A stretch of DNA of 64,000 nt from positions 930,001 through 994,000 of the forward strand of contig CM066290.1 in NCBI GenBank assembly GCA_033816765.1. Reading direction: 5' to 3'. This DNA comes from Nothopassalora personata (lineage: Eukaryota > Ascomycota > Dothideomycetes > Mycosphaerellales > Mycosphaerellaceae). The position numbers and the translations under genes are program-made. Below, in pieces: positions 55,811 through 64,000 of the stretch; within the stretch, counting starts at the first letter, position 1; every line of letters begins with the position of its first letter. Below the pieces are notes generated by a model. That model worked only from the letters and a program-made list of their open reading frames with translations. It was not told the DNA's origin and searched no databases.

Positions 55811-56646
55811 AGCACATGCGCGACACTGTCGGCGATTCTCAGACTTGCAAGGATACGAGGCGGACGACGATGACGAAAGTATGTGATTTGTCTTGTATGG
55901 CTCGTCGCCAACAATGCGGCAGGCATACACATATCCTCTGCTTGTCCGTGGTACAAGCAACAACCTCCACGCCAATGCGAGATTGTCTCGGCATTGCAGC
56001 TCTTGGTGTAAGTCGGCCTGGAAGTTGAGCTTAAATGTTAATGCTGACCGTGGTACCCAGTGCGCGCGATTCGCGCAGTTCCTGCAGAACATGTCTGAGA
56101 CATGCAGAAAACGGCCTGCTGCAATGTTTTCGGGGGAGATATATCTGAGTCCCGACCTTGGATTCCCAGCTGGACCCTTGACTTCACGTCCTCTTCGTGA
56201 GAGGAATTTTGTCGGGCATGAGTACGCTCATTGGCTCTCTAAGAAGACAGCGGTCGATGTGATGGAGCTGGAAGTCTCGGTATACTATGGTCGACATGAT
56301 GGTTCATCATCCACCAGACCTGTGAGACGCAGTTGCCACGGACGAGAAAGCAAAACCGACAGGTGTGCGGTCGTCGATGTGACGACACTAAGCAGAAAAG
56401 GACATGTTCGAATTGTGCGTGTGGTCGTGTAAAACACAATACTTCACAAGTCCCATGGCGGGAAGCAGAAATCTTGAAAAGGCCGGCACAGAGTAAACAG
56501 CGCTTCGCATAGAAGGGATACGAACGGCGAACGAAGGCTATCTGCTGAAAAGCGCTCTGTACAAAATTGCAAACGCAAAGTGAACGCTTGATCAACTAGT
56601 AAACAAAAGGGTATTCGACGAAGACAGAAACCACGTCGTCGTCATA
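55811..56646. other. No gene supported
   Basis: Contains a 180-codon frame at 55893-56432 without recognisable features. It could be the 3' part of the preceding gene or non-coding. Confidence 0.4.
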
Positions 56647-58437
56647 TCACCACCTCACCACATCCCTACTCTCCATCCACTCCTCAACAGCAGCACTCGC
56701 CAACGCCCTCATCTGCCTGATATCCTCCTCGTCGTTAACACCACCATCCAATTTCGTCAGCCAAATATTCATCATCCCCATCACCTCCGGATCTCCCACT
56801 TCACCATACATACTAATCAGCCTTGTCGTATCCTTTACAGAACTCATAAACAGCCCGGGCTGATTCGTCGCTAGCAGAGTCCACACGAGATGACGCAGAA
56901 CATCCAAACCCTGCGGCATCGTCTGCATCGCCTGGATGGTCTGGACGATGTGCCGCCGCTTCGTCTCGAACACAAGACTCTCATCCGGGGCAGGGATGTT
57001 CAGATCCGACGCCAGGCGGAGCACCACATTCTGGAGCCCGACAAAGGACTTGATATCGGCGCTGAAGCGATGGAGACGATCTATGGCGTCTGCGATCGTA
57101 GCGTTATGCGCCAAATTCTGGTCGTGAACAATGGCGATTGTGCGAGGGATTTTCTCGCGGCGGAAGTACTCCTCGACGAAATTTTCCTGGCGGGCGCGGA
57201 GGATTTCATCGTGAATTGCGTTGATTCCGGCAGTGTAGAGATGCAGTGGACACCAGAGTTCACGCGCTAGGATCGCGATTAGGTGCGCGCGCTGCTGCTC
57301 GTTGAAGTCGGCGGAGGCTTGTTGGATTTCTAGGTTGAGGACCTCAGTATTGTAACCTGGGGGAATGTATACGATGCGGTCACCTACGTAGCGGATTTCT
57401 GATTGTGTGCCGAAGGAGGCTTCGGTGGCCAGCGCGATTATGACGGGAGAGGGGATATCTGGACCCACGGCGGCGTTGAGGTCGCAGGGTTCTGAGCCGG
57501 CTGCAGTCATGGCTGCGATGAGTTGGGATTTGATGGTCTCGACTTGGGCGTGGCTGACGAGGAAGGACCAGTCGTCTACGTCGAGGATTACGCGAGGCCA
57601 GTCTTTGCCGGCGTAGGTTTCGATCATTTTTTGGAGGCTGTCCCAGGCTATGTCGTGTTGTGTGGCGAAGGCGCGGAGGTCTACTGGGTTTGTCGTGGCG
57701 TCTAGTTTCAGGATCTGAGCGATAGTTTCCATCTCTGGCCAGGTGATTATGTAGCTTCCATCGCCATTGAGGTATAGCTGTGGTTCCAGAGGTTTAAGTA
57801 ATGCTTCTTCAATCGTGGGATCGACTCCGAGAAGAGAAGTCAAAGTAGTCTTCTCAATGCGGAAGTGCTGTGTCTCGATCAAACGCTTGAAGCGAGAGAT
57901 GACTTCGCCTGAGCTCATCCAGTGTTCCCCCGAGTAGCTCCGCAAGACTGTCGGACGTTGTTCTGTGAAGCTCAAGGGCGCGAAGTTTGAGACCAAGGTG
58001 CTCGTTGTCGAGTGCCTCCAGGTACTGGTTTGGCTCGGGGATTCCACAAGGTCAGGCTTGACATTGTCCGATGATGTTGAGCCTCTCGCGGAGTCATACT
58101 GCTCGGCCGGCGGCGAAGCTTCCTTGATAGTGAAAAGAGGCTGGGGGATGAGCTTGTCCACAGGTGTTGTTGGTCTACGCAGGTCATACTGGTCCACGTG
58201 TGATTCTAGCGGTGACCAGATGCTCTCTGAATTGCTCGTTGATCTGGTTGATTCAAGCGAATCTGCCTGTCCCAGCAAAGATCCGTCGCTGGTGCCTGAG
58301 GATATCGATCGTCTGTCAACTGGAACTGGCTTCCGCTTAATGGGCTTGGGCTTGACCGGTTTCCTGCTGAAGTTCAGTGCCTTGGGCATAGGAGTCGATG
58401 GCATTATCGTCGCAGGCCTCCAGTCTGTGCTCGTCAT
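56647..58437 (-). CDS. Conserved-looking protein of unknown function
   Basis: An intronless frame of 596 residues from the ATG at 58437 (MTSTDWRPATIMP). The first 190 residues are Ser/Pro/Lys-rich and probably disordered (KPVKPKPIKRKPVPVD). From about residue 200 a folded, mostly helical region begins (SSGEVISRFKRLIETQHFRIEK, NGDGSYIITWPEMETIAQILKL), then DDWSFLVSHAQVETIKSQL, IVYIPPGYNTEVLNLEI, LARELWCPLHLYTAGINAIHDE. The middle has a winged-helix look. No family is recognised. Good codon continuity over 1.8 kb argues that it is real. Confidence 0.75.
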   Translation of the reverse strand: MTSTDWRPATIMPSTPMPKALNFSRKPVKPKPIKRKPVPVDRRSISSGTSDGSLLGQADSLESTRSTSNSESIWSPLESHVDQYDLRRPTTPVDKLIPQPLFTIKEASPPAEQYDSARGSTSSDNVKPDLVESPSQTSTWRHSTTSTLVSNFAPLSFTEQRPTVLRSYSGEHWMSSGEVISRFKRLIETQHFRIEKTTLTSLLGVDPTIEEALLKPLEPQLYLNGDGSYIITWPEMETIAQILKLDATTNPVDLRAFATQHDIAWDSLQKMIETYAGKDWPRVILDVDDWSFLVSHAQVETIKSQLIAAMTAAGSEPCDLNAAVGPDIPSPVIIALATEASFGTQSEIRYVGDRIVYIPPGYNTEVLNLEIQQASADFNEQQRAHLIAILARELWCPLHLYTAGINAIHDEILRARQENFVEEYFRREKIPRTIAIVHDQNLAHNATIADAIDRLHRFSADIKSFVGLQNVVLRLASDLNIPAPDESLVFETKRRHIVQTIQAMQTMPQGLDVLRHLVWTLLATNQPGLFMSSVKDTTRLISMYGEVGDPEVMGMMNIWLTKLDGGVNDEEDIRQMRALASAAVEEWMESRDVVRW

Positions 58438-58943
58438 AGTGAGGAAGTAGGTAACATTGGTAAGAACCTGAGCCACTCTTACACTGTGATCTACAAGGCA
58501 TGTGCAGTCAGCGCCACAGGTGTGGATTGACGTAACACGCAGCATGACCGAGCTGTGAATCAGGTTTGGGCCGAGGCATCGTCCCAAGTCGTCACGTGCA
58601 GGTTGCTGCAAAGAAAGTACGAGCAATGGCGGGTGACAAAGTGGAATGCCGCGCCATATCTTCGAGCGTGTCTTATCGAACCGCGGGAGAGCGTGAGCTG
58701 AAGCTGGCTATGCATAGCAGGACGCGTCGTTTCGCGTGGACTGATATTGTCCTAGCTATGTAGTTGCTTGCCAGCATGTTCAAGCGCAGGCCTGTGTTTG
58801 GACCATATATCAGATGGAGCGCTCGGCGGCCACCACTTGTTGCATCTGTACATTTCTGGTACTGCACCGCGTCAGCTGACACTCTGCCCCCCTGTCACCG
58901 CATTGCTGTGTATAATACAATTCTGTCTCAGTTCCTGAGCCGC
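58438..58943. other. Intergenic
   Basis: Promoter of the unknown protein and 3' side of uS7m. An in-frame extension upstream of 58437 starts only with TTG or with an ATG at 58545 in Cys-rich, non-conserved sequence. No other gene supported. Confidence 0.5.
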
Positions 58944-60105
58944 TCATCTCCTGCCTCGATTACCATATGTCAGGTTTGCTCTTGCCGTAGTCGCCAACTT
59001 GTGCACACCCGATCTCTTCTCCCACACAGTGCTCTTGCCCTCCACAATTGCGATCAATTCGTCTGCAACCTTGGTCGCGAACATATCGTTCCCACTTCCG
59101 CGCGACTTCCTCTTCACTGCCGCATCCAGAATCCATTCAAATGCTTGCCGCCTTCTCTGTCGTAGACCCAAGGGCACAGGAATCTGCAGTGCGACACCAC
59201 CGCCCGCCGCGCCCCTTTGCGAGCGAATGCGAAGCAGCGGTGCCACGCTGTCCACAGCGAGCGTGAGATACAACGTTGGATTGAGCGGTAGATGGCTGGC
59301 AGGTGGCGCGCCCGGTAGCAAAGGTCGCGCGGGGCTATACGTCGGGGCAGGCGATGTTCGTAGAATGTTCAGGATCGTAGACATGTTGCGTTGTGCGACA
59401 GACTTCTTGCCGTCTTGCATCAGCAGATTCGTCACTTGCTGCACAACGGGATCGTATCGGTAGTCTTTGTGCATTTGTTGGTGGAGAGGTAGCTCGGGCA
59501 GAGGAAACTTATGGCCCGGGCCTACTTGTGGTACGGGCAGGTTCGATGAGGCGTCTAGTTCTGTGTCGTAGTTGGCTTGCTCAGCGGCTGTAGGGAGCAT
59601 TGATGAGTCTAATGATTCTGACGGCTCGGAGGCAGGAGTCAGCTCTACCTGTCGCCGTGCAAGCGTCGAGAATGGTCTTGTGCCTGGCTTTGGCCCGTCT
59701 TTGCCCTTCTGCGCCTCTTCCTTCATCACTTGCGGCGCACTCTGGCGCGTATCCTTCTCGTTCTTGAGGATCTATGCAGACGTATTAGTACCGTTAATAC
59801 CCTCCGACGCTACTTCCATGACTAACATCTTGCACCGGTGTTCCTTGACCCTCAATGTCTGGCCCTTCTCCCCCCTGGATCTTCGCCATCTTCGCCGCCT
59901 CCTCACTGACGTGCTCCGCCTGGTCCATGTTGGGTCCTTTGTCGCCCTGTTCTGCCTCGGGGAGCACGTTGCTTTTGTCGTCCGCGAAGGACCGGTATGC
60001 TGGCCGCTTGACTCCTATCACCGCATTCTGTGGTCGGAGGACAGACGCGCGTGGCCGGAACGCACATGCGCGCAGTACTGAGGACGGGTTGAGTGCGGAT
60101 GCCAT
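58944..60105 (-). CDS. RSM7: Mitochondrial ribosomal protein uS7m
   Basis: Exons 60105-59827 and 59771-58944 with a 55-bp intron (GTTAGT...GCATAG) give 368 residues. A basic, Asp-poor N-terminus (SVLRACAFRPRASVLRP) looks like a mitochondrial presequence. The S7 fold begins near residue 215 (DPVVQQVTNLLMQDGKKSVAQRNMSTIL), with PVPLGLRQRRRQAFEWILDAA and MFATKVADELIAIVEG towards the end. It nucleates the head of the mitoribosomal small subunit. It shares a 296-bp divergent promoter with the chromo/Cys6 gene. Confidence 0.92.
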
Positions 60106-60401
60106 TGCAATGGTTGGCGAGGCAAGTGTAGAGATCGAGGCAGTGATGTGGAAGCACGGGACATTGACGAGTGGGAAAGTCTGCAAGGATGTCATGGAAC
60201 TGGTCTACGCCAAGATTCCGAGGCTGCCGGTTGTGAATGACATGAGCATTTGAAATACCATAATATCAAGTCCTACCGGGACACGGTAATGAACCCCCGT
60301 ACCTCCCGTCTGACTTTAGACGCTTGAGAGGTTCTGCTATCTTGCTTGTCAACCACAATGGCCGTCATCTAGGACGGCCTTTCGTTGAACACCAGAACGT
60401 T

Positions 60402-62477
60402 ATGTACGCCGGCGCATCCCTCAAGATGAAGCGGAAACGCGCAAGCGCTGCCGCAGTGGAAGCTGAGGAATGGGAGGTGAATGCGGTCACGGATTCTCGC
60501 CTCAAGCTGGAGTACACGGTCCGGTGGAATGATGGCTCTGTCACAATTGAACCAAGGGAGAACCTCATCCCAGGTAGCGAAGAAGCAGTGAATGAATTCC
60601 ATCGACTCCATCCCGGAAGGCCTACCTTAGCTAGCATCAATCACGTCTACCAGTCGGAACAGACGGCCAAGCAGCTCCTTGATCTCAGAGAACAGTATGG
60701 CTTCCTCTTGGCCGAGAACCAAATGCTCAAAGCCCACCGTCTTCCAGATGCCATACAGACGGCTCTCTTCATCCCGCATCAGGCAGTCGTGCTTGATGAA
60801 AATGCGCAGCTCAAGAGATATTGCCAGGATCTACAAGACCGTGTCAACGAAGCAAACGCCAGGGCTCAGCACTGGAAGACGCAGACAGATGCCTTATCGG
60901 GTACGGTAGATCAGCAGTCACAACACATGGTGGCATATATCGAACGCCAGCTGGCACAAAATCCACACTCCGTCACGCACTTCAGGGCCAGCGCTGCTAA
61001 CACATCTTCCGACGCTTCAAATCAGAATGCGGCCCGATCGCAATCGCCCGACACTCAAGTGCCAGCCACTCTGACAGCTTCGAAGGACATGTCGAAGGAC
61101 GTTGTGGCGCATTCAGCTCAAGAATCTCCTCAGATTTCAAACTCATGTGGCGGGTCTCGTAGCATCACACAGCCATTGAACACTACATCTATACCCCTAC
61201 AGAGCCAGACGCCTATCACTCCTGCCCAATCTTTAACGAACACCACACTCGCGAGTGAGAGCCGAACAGTATCTCGAACTCTAAAGCCATCATCTATAAG
61301 CTCACCCATCCCGCAAACTGATTACAACACGCTCGCGGTATCGAAGTGCCACCACTGCTATCATGAACATTCGAGGTGCTCTTATGCGTCAGGAGTGAAG
61401 TGCGCCACCTGCGAAAAGTTTGGAAGGACATGCAGGGAGCTGGCGCGCAACGAGGATGGCAGCTTTCCCCTACCGCGAGCGACAGTAAGGCAACACAAAC
61501 TGAGGGACGCAAGACTAATGCAAATCGAGCAAGCAAAGTCTCAAGGCGATGACAGCCACGCAGTTGTGGAAGTGATCAAAAGCGCAGACAGAGCCCCGAA
61601 TTCGACACGTACACAAGACGCGCCTCTAGAGGAGCCTCATACACAGCTTCAAGAGCAGAAAGATGAAACCCCCACCTCCTTGTTCATACCCGAACCAAAG
61701 ACCGCTCCAGGAGGCGTTCCAGAGCAACCCGCACAAGCTACTCCAGCTGAACAGACCCTACCTACCACACGTAAGCCCGGCAACGGGAAGTCAGACTGGG
61801 CGGCAGCGGCAAAAGTGCGTTGCCATGCTTGCTACCACCAGGGCATCGAATGCACGTATGTACCTGGGCAGGCATGCTACCAATGCTCTCGAACCGTACA
61901 CCGTGTCTGTCAACCAGTGATGACGTACAATGGCGTCGCACCACCACCGCAGAACGTAATGGGAGCGGAGCGGGCCAAGGAGAGACTCCGTAACCCCAAC
62001 GAAACTCCTACCACGGCCGCAAAGAGTGCGCCTGTCGCAGTCACGAACAGTGCACCAATCGCGGTCGATACACTTCCCAGCTTGCAAAAGGAAAAGCAAG
62101 CCCTCACCGCTGAAGTCCGGGCGCTCAGAGCCGCTCAAGAGGCCATCGAAGATATATGGATCAAGCAGATCTCACTGCTCGAACGAGCACTTTTGAAGTA
62201 CTCGGTTGACAGCAGCATTTCAACTGAGCCGCTACCAAGATGCCGCAACTGTGGCGGAACCGAATCCGTCGGCTTGCGCGAGGTGCCCAACGGACGTCTA
62301 CACTTGTGTCATGCTTGCGGGCTGCAGCAGGCTCGGCAAGGCAAGAACCCAGAGCCACAGCATGACCATGGCCTAGGGGAGGAGACCAAGCGTCTGAAGG
62401 CAGAGAACATCGCTTTGAGCAGCGAGGTGACTGCCCTGAAGAAACGTAAGCAAATCTCCATGTTCGACTTGATCTAG
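60402..62477 (+). CDS. Chromo-like protein with two Cys6 modules and a GATA-like zinc finger
   Basis: Intronless, 691 residues from the ATG at 60402 (longer frame starts with TTG). Residues about 20-70 look chromo-like (EEWEVNAVTDSRLKLEYTVRW, IEPRENLIPGSEEAVNEF). A coiled coil follows (LLDLREQYGFLLAENQ). Two six-Cys modules lie at about 316-344 (KCHHCYHEHSRC, KCATCEKFGRTC; C-x2-C-x6-C-x7-C-x2-C-x6-C) and 474-503 (RCHACYHQGIEC, ACYQCSRTVHRVC; last gap 7), with Zn2Cys6-type spacing. Near 614-640 a GATA-like finger reads CRNCGGTES...LCHACG. Leu-rich coils follow each module. Likely a chromatin-linked DNA-binding regulator; targets unknown. Its modules resemble the antisense genes of the retrotransposons in this window. 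Confidence 0.8.
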   Translation: MYAGASLKMKRKRASAAAVEAEEWEVNAVTDSRLKLEYTVRWNDGSVTIEPRENLIPGSEEAVNEFHRLHPGRPTLASINHVYQSEQTAKQLLDLREQYGFLLAENQMLKAHRLPDAIQTALFIPHQAVVLDENAQLKRYCQDLQDRVNEANARAQHWKTQTDALSGTVDQQSQHMVAYIERQLAQNPHSVTHFRASAANTSSDASNQNAARSQSPDTQVPATLTASKDMSKDVVAHSAQESPQISNSCGGSRSITQPLNTTSIPLQSQTPITPAQSLTNTTLASESRTVSRTLKPSSISSPIPQTDYNTLAVSKCHHCYHEHSRCSYASGVKCATCEKFGRTCRELARNEDGSFPLPRATVRQHKLRDARLMQIEQAKSQGDDSHAVVEVIKSADRAPNSTRTQDAPLEEPHTQLQEQKDETPTSLFIPEPKTAPGGVPEQPAQATPAEQTLPTTRKPGNGKSDWAAAAKVRCHACYHQGIECTYVPGQACYQCSRTVHRVCQPVMTYNGVAPPPQNVMGAERAKERLRNPNETPTTAAKSAPVAVTNSAPIAVDTLPSLQKEKQALTAEVRALRAAQEAIEDIWIKQISLLERALLKYSVDSSISTEPLPRCRNCGGTESVGLREVPNGRLHLCHACGLQQARQGKNPEPQHDHGLGEETKRLKAENIALSSEVTALKKRKQISMFDLI

Positions 62478-62816
62478 TACTGACTGTGTACCTAGGGCTT
62501 GCTACAGCAGAGAATGCTGTGGTTGGCTGGGGAGCGCCGCCGACCGCCTCTGGTTACGATAAGGTCGTTGTTGATCTCACGGCAGACTGATGGCAAAGGC
62601 TTCAGGCTGATTGCACTCATCTGGATAAGCCCAAGATACACATGGCGCACTCATACAGCTGCTTTGGCTGCCTTTATCACAGGGTCGTTGGGGTCACAAT
62701 GGTGCATCTTTCGAATGACTCATCGTATCGCCGCTCATGCATACCTCTTCACGCACCGACATACAGTCCACCCTACATGATCAGGCTACCTCCAAGATCC
62801 AAACCCGGCAGGGTCC
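62478..62816. other. Intergenic
   Basis: Space between convergent genes; no feature recognised. Confidence 0.5.
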
Positions 62817-63281
62817 TCATTCTCGTACACCACCATTTCCCGCCCATCCGCCTAAACTCCACAATACTAACGCTTGACCCTCCGGAATCCCCAAGCTGAC
62901 TGCTCGCATCAACAACTCCGCCTTTCCCTCCCTCACATCGATCCCGCAAACATCCGTGTCGACGACTTCGTTCCGATATCCGGGACAAGCAGCTGCCAAA
63001 GACTTCCACTGGTCGAGGAGCGTGATTAGTGACATGGCTTTTTGGTGGCTGATGTCGATGCCAATGTTGTCTAGGAGTGGAGGCTTGCCGTAAGGCTCAT
63101 TGCGGAAGGATGCAGCATAAGAAGTCCATGGGTCCTTTGAGATGTCGAAGTTGCGAGAGTCAATGGCTTCGAGTGAGGAGAGGATGATAGTGGTGAGGTA
63201 GCGTCCTATTGCATCTTTATTTTGCGCACGGCTAAGCGTGATTGAGCTTTCCTCACAGTCAGGCTCTGAGGTACAAGCCAT
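62817..63281 (-). CDS. Small protein, possibly NTF2/SnoaL-like
   Basis: An ATG frame of 154 residues. The central part (TTIILSSLEAIDSRNFDISKDPWTSYAASF, then VCGIDVREGKAELLMRAVSLGIPEG) has the helix-then-beta order of NTF2/SnoaL-like folds, as in many small fungal hypothetical proteins. No catalytic residues can be named. The reading frame ends GGWAGNGGVRE and a stop; a further 3' exon is possible. Confidence 0.5.
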   Translation of the reverse strand: MACTSEPDCEESSITLSRAQNKDAIGRYLTTIILSSLEAIDSRNFDISKDPWTSYAASFRNEPYGKPPLLDNIGIDISHQKAMSLITLLDQWKSLAAACPGYRNEVVDTDVCGIDVREGKAELLMRAVSLGIPEGQALVLWSLGGWAGNGGVRE

Positions 63282-63750
63282 GAGTAGAGACTCTCTTCAA
63301 TCGTGAGGTGAACTGGACATCACATCTGCAGTGCAACACCGTCGAGTTCCCGCATTGCCCGCTGTACGACTCACACACGTCCTGATGCCACGAGCAGCAA
63401 CACGAGTAGGATTGCTTGTGCACGAGAATCCGTCCGCGTAGTCTCAGCTGCCACTGCAAGCTTTTCCGCAGGTACATACAGATACTGTTACCTCAGATCA
63501 TCCTAGGAAGGAGGCTGGGTGGCTTCAGGCTATCACGTGCCCGAAGCTTCTTCCTTTGCTTGTGCCGATCAAGCAAATTCTCTTGGTGATCTGCGCACCA
63601 CCCAACTTTCATCACGATGCACAAATGCGTTGACGTCAGGGCAGCCCAGTTCGCATGCATATATCTACATTCTACAGTACAAGAAGCACGGTAAGTCTTT
63701 GTGACTGCGTTTCGTTGTCCCTGCCCTCCTGGTCCATATTTTCCGTCAAG
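63282..63750. other. Intergenic, divergent promoter space
   Basis: Between the NTF2-like candidate and the secreted phosphatase. A 154-codon frame on the - strand (63493-63957) runs across the phosphatase start and is taken as a shadow. Confidence 0.5.
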
Positions 63751-64000
63751 ATGCTTCGCGCAGCTTTCCCTCTGCTGGCACTCCCGGCGCTGTCGCTGGC
63801 ATCGAGCCAACAGCAGCCACTGTACTCGGAGTACTCCTTCAACCCACTGGAGCATCTCGCGGGCGTAGCACCATATTTCGAGCCAAGCGATCCACCGCGA
63901 GACCCGAATCCCCCGCAAGGCTGCGAAGTCACTCGCGCGGCATACCTTGTTCGCCATGCTGCGATCAATGCCAACGACTTCGACTACGAGTCCTACCTAG
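63751..64000 (+). CDS. Secreted histidine phosphatase (clade 2), 5' part
   Basis: Starts MLRAAFPLLALPALSLASSQ, a signal peptide with probable cleavage near residue 19. After a short Pro-rich segment comes GCEVTRAAYLVRHAAINAND, the position of the RHG motif of histidine acid phosphatases and phytase-like proteins, here RHA followed by AINAND instead of RHGxRxP. At least 83 residues are seen; the gene runs out of the window. Canonical enzymes cleave phosphate from extracellular esters such as phytate; the changed motif makes activity uncertain. Confidence 0.75.
   Translation, partial: MLRAAFPLLALPALSLASSQQQPLYSEYSFNPLEHLAGVAPYFEPSDPPRDPNPPQGCEVTRAAYLVRHAAINANDFDYESYL

Noticed and set aside
55893..56432. 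179-codon + frame
   Set aside because: No recognisable motif; could be the tail of the uncertain gene at 55331 but phases cannot be joined.
63493..63957. 154-codon minus frame
   Set aside because: Overlaps the phosphatase start, which has a signal peptide and a family motif on the + strand.

Overview
The window is nuclear DNA of a filamentous ascomycete. The host genes are intron-rich, with short GT-AG introns of about 47-175 bp and TACTAAC/CTAAC-like branch points. Repeats carry strong C-to-T changes at CpA (TpG-to-TpA on the other strand), the mark of repeat-induced point mutation (RIP). Gene content (Fung_rhodopsin-like membrane protein, PTS1-tagged D-amino-acid oxidase, BVMO-type flavoprotein, SCCPDH-like oxidoreductase) fits Pezizomycotina, plausibly a Dothideomycete; the species cannot be fixed from this sequence alone.

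Region 1 (1-15.4 kb) is a nested transposon block. An old RIP-mutated Ty3-type chromovirus on the + strand (old1, 1-9666, 5' end outside the window) sits in the integrase of a second RIP-mutated Ty3-type element on the - strand (old2, 9667-14731). A young, un-RIPped Ty3 chromovirus (1424-8052, - strand) has inserted into old1 pol, with apparently identical 197-bp LTRs and a perfect CCTAG target duplication. Two un-RIPped LTR-like segments (8297-8626; 11673-12054, the latter with a perfect AAAGG duplication) landed later. Both old1 and the young element carry an extra gene between pol and the 3' LTR, antisense to the element, encoding a six-cysteine Zn2Cys6-like protein with a helical tail. In the young copy this gene is intact and has two introns.

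Region 2 (15.4-20.6 kb) holds a tRNA-Gly(UCC) gene interrupted by a normal 37/38 intron and also by a 52-bp GT...TGACTAAC...AG insertion exactly between T-stem and T-loop, followed by an amino-acid permease and a rhodopsin-like membrane protein.

Region 3 (20.7-43.3 kb) is mostly housekeeping: MDN1/Rea1 midasin, mitochondrial bL12, a broken BOR1/SLC4-like transporter, PRP38, a GT8-like type II membrane protein, and a nuclear protein with two chromodomains and three copies of a basic motif.

Region 4 (44.4-64 kb) holds a BVMO-like flavoprotein, a ketopantoate-reductase-family protein, peroxisomal D-amino-acid oxidase, a RING+PHD protein, ribosomal eL43, an SCCPDH-like oxidoreductase, two unrecognised proteins, mitochondrial uS7, a chromo-like protein with two Cys6 modules and a GATA-like finger, an NTF2-like candidate and the start of a secreted histidine phosphatase. 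The Cys6 modules of the chromo-like host protein resemble those of the retroelement antisense genes, which may link host regulators and mobile elements.
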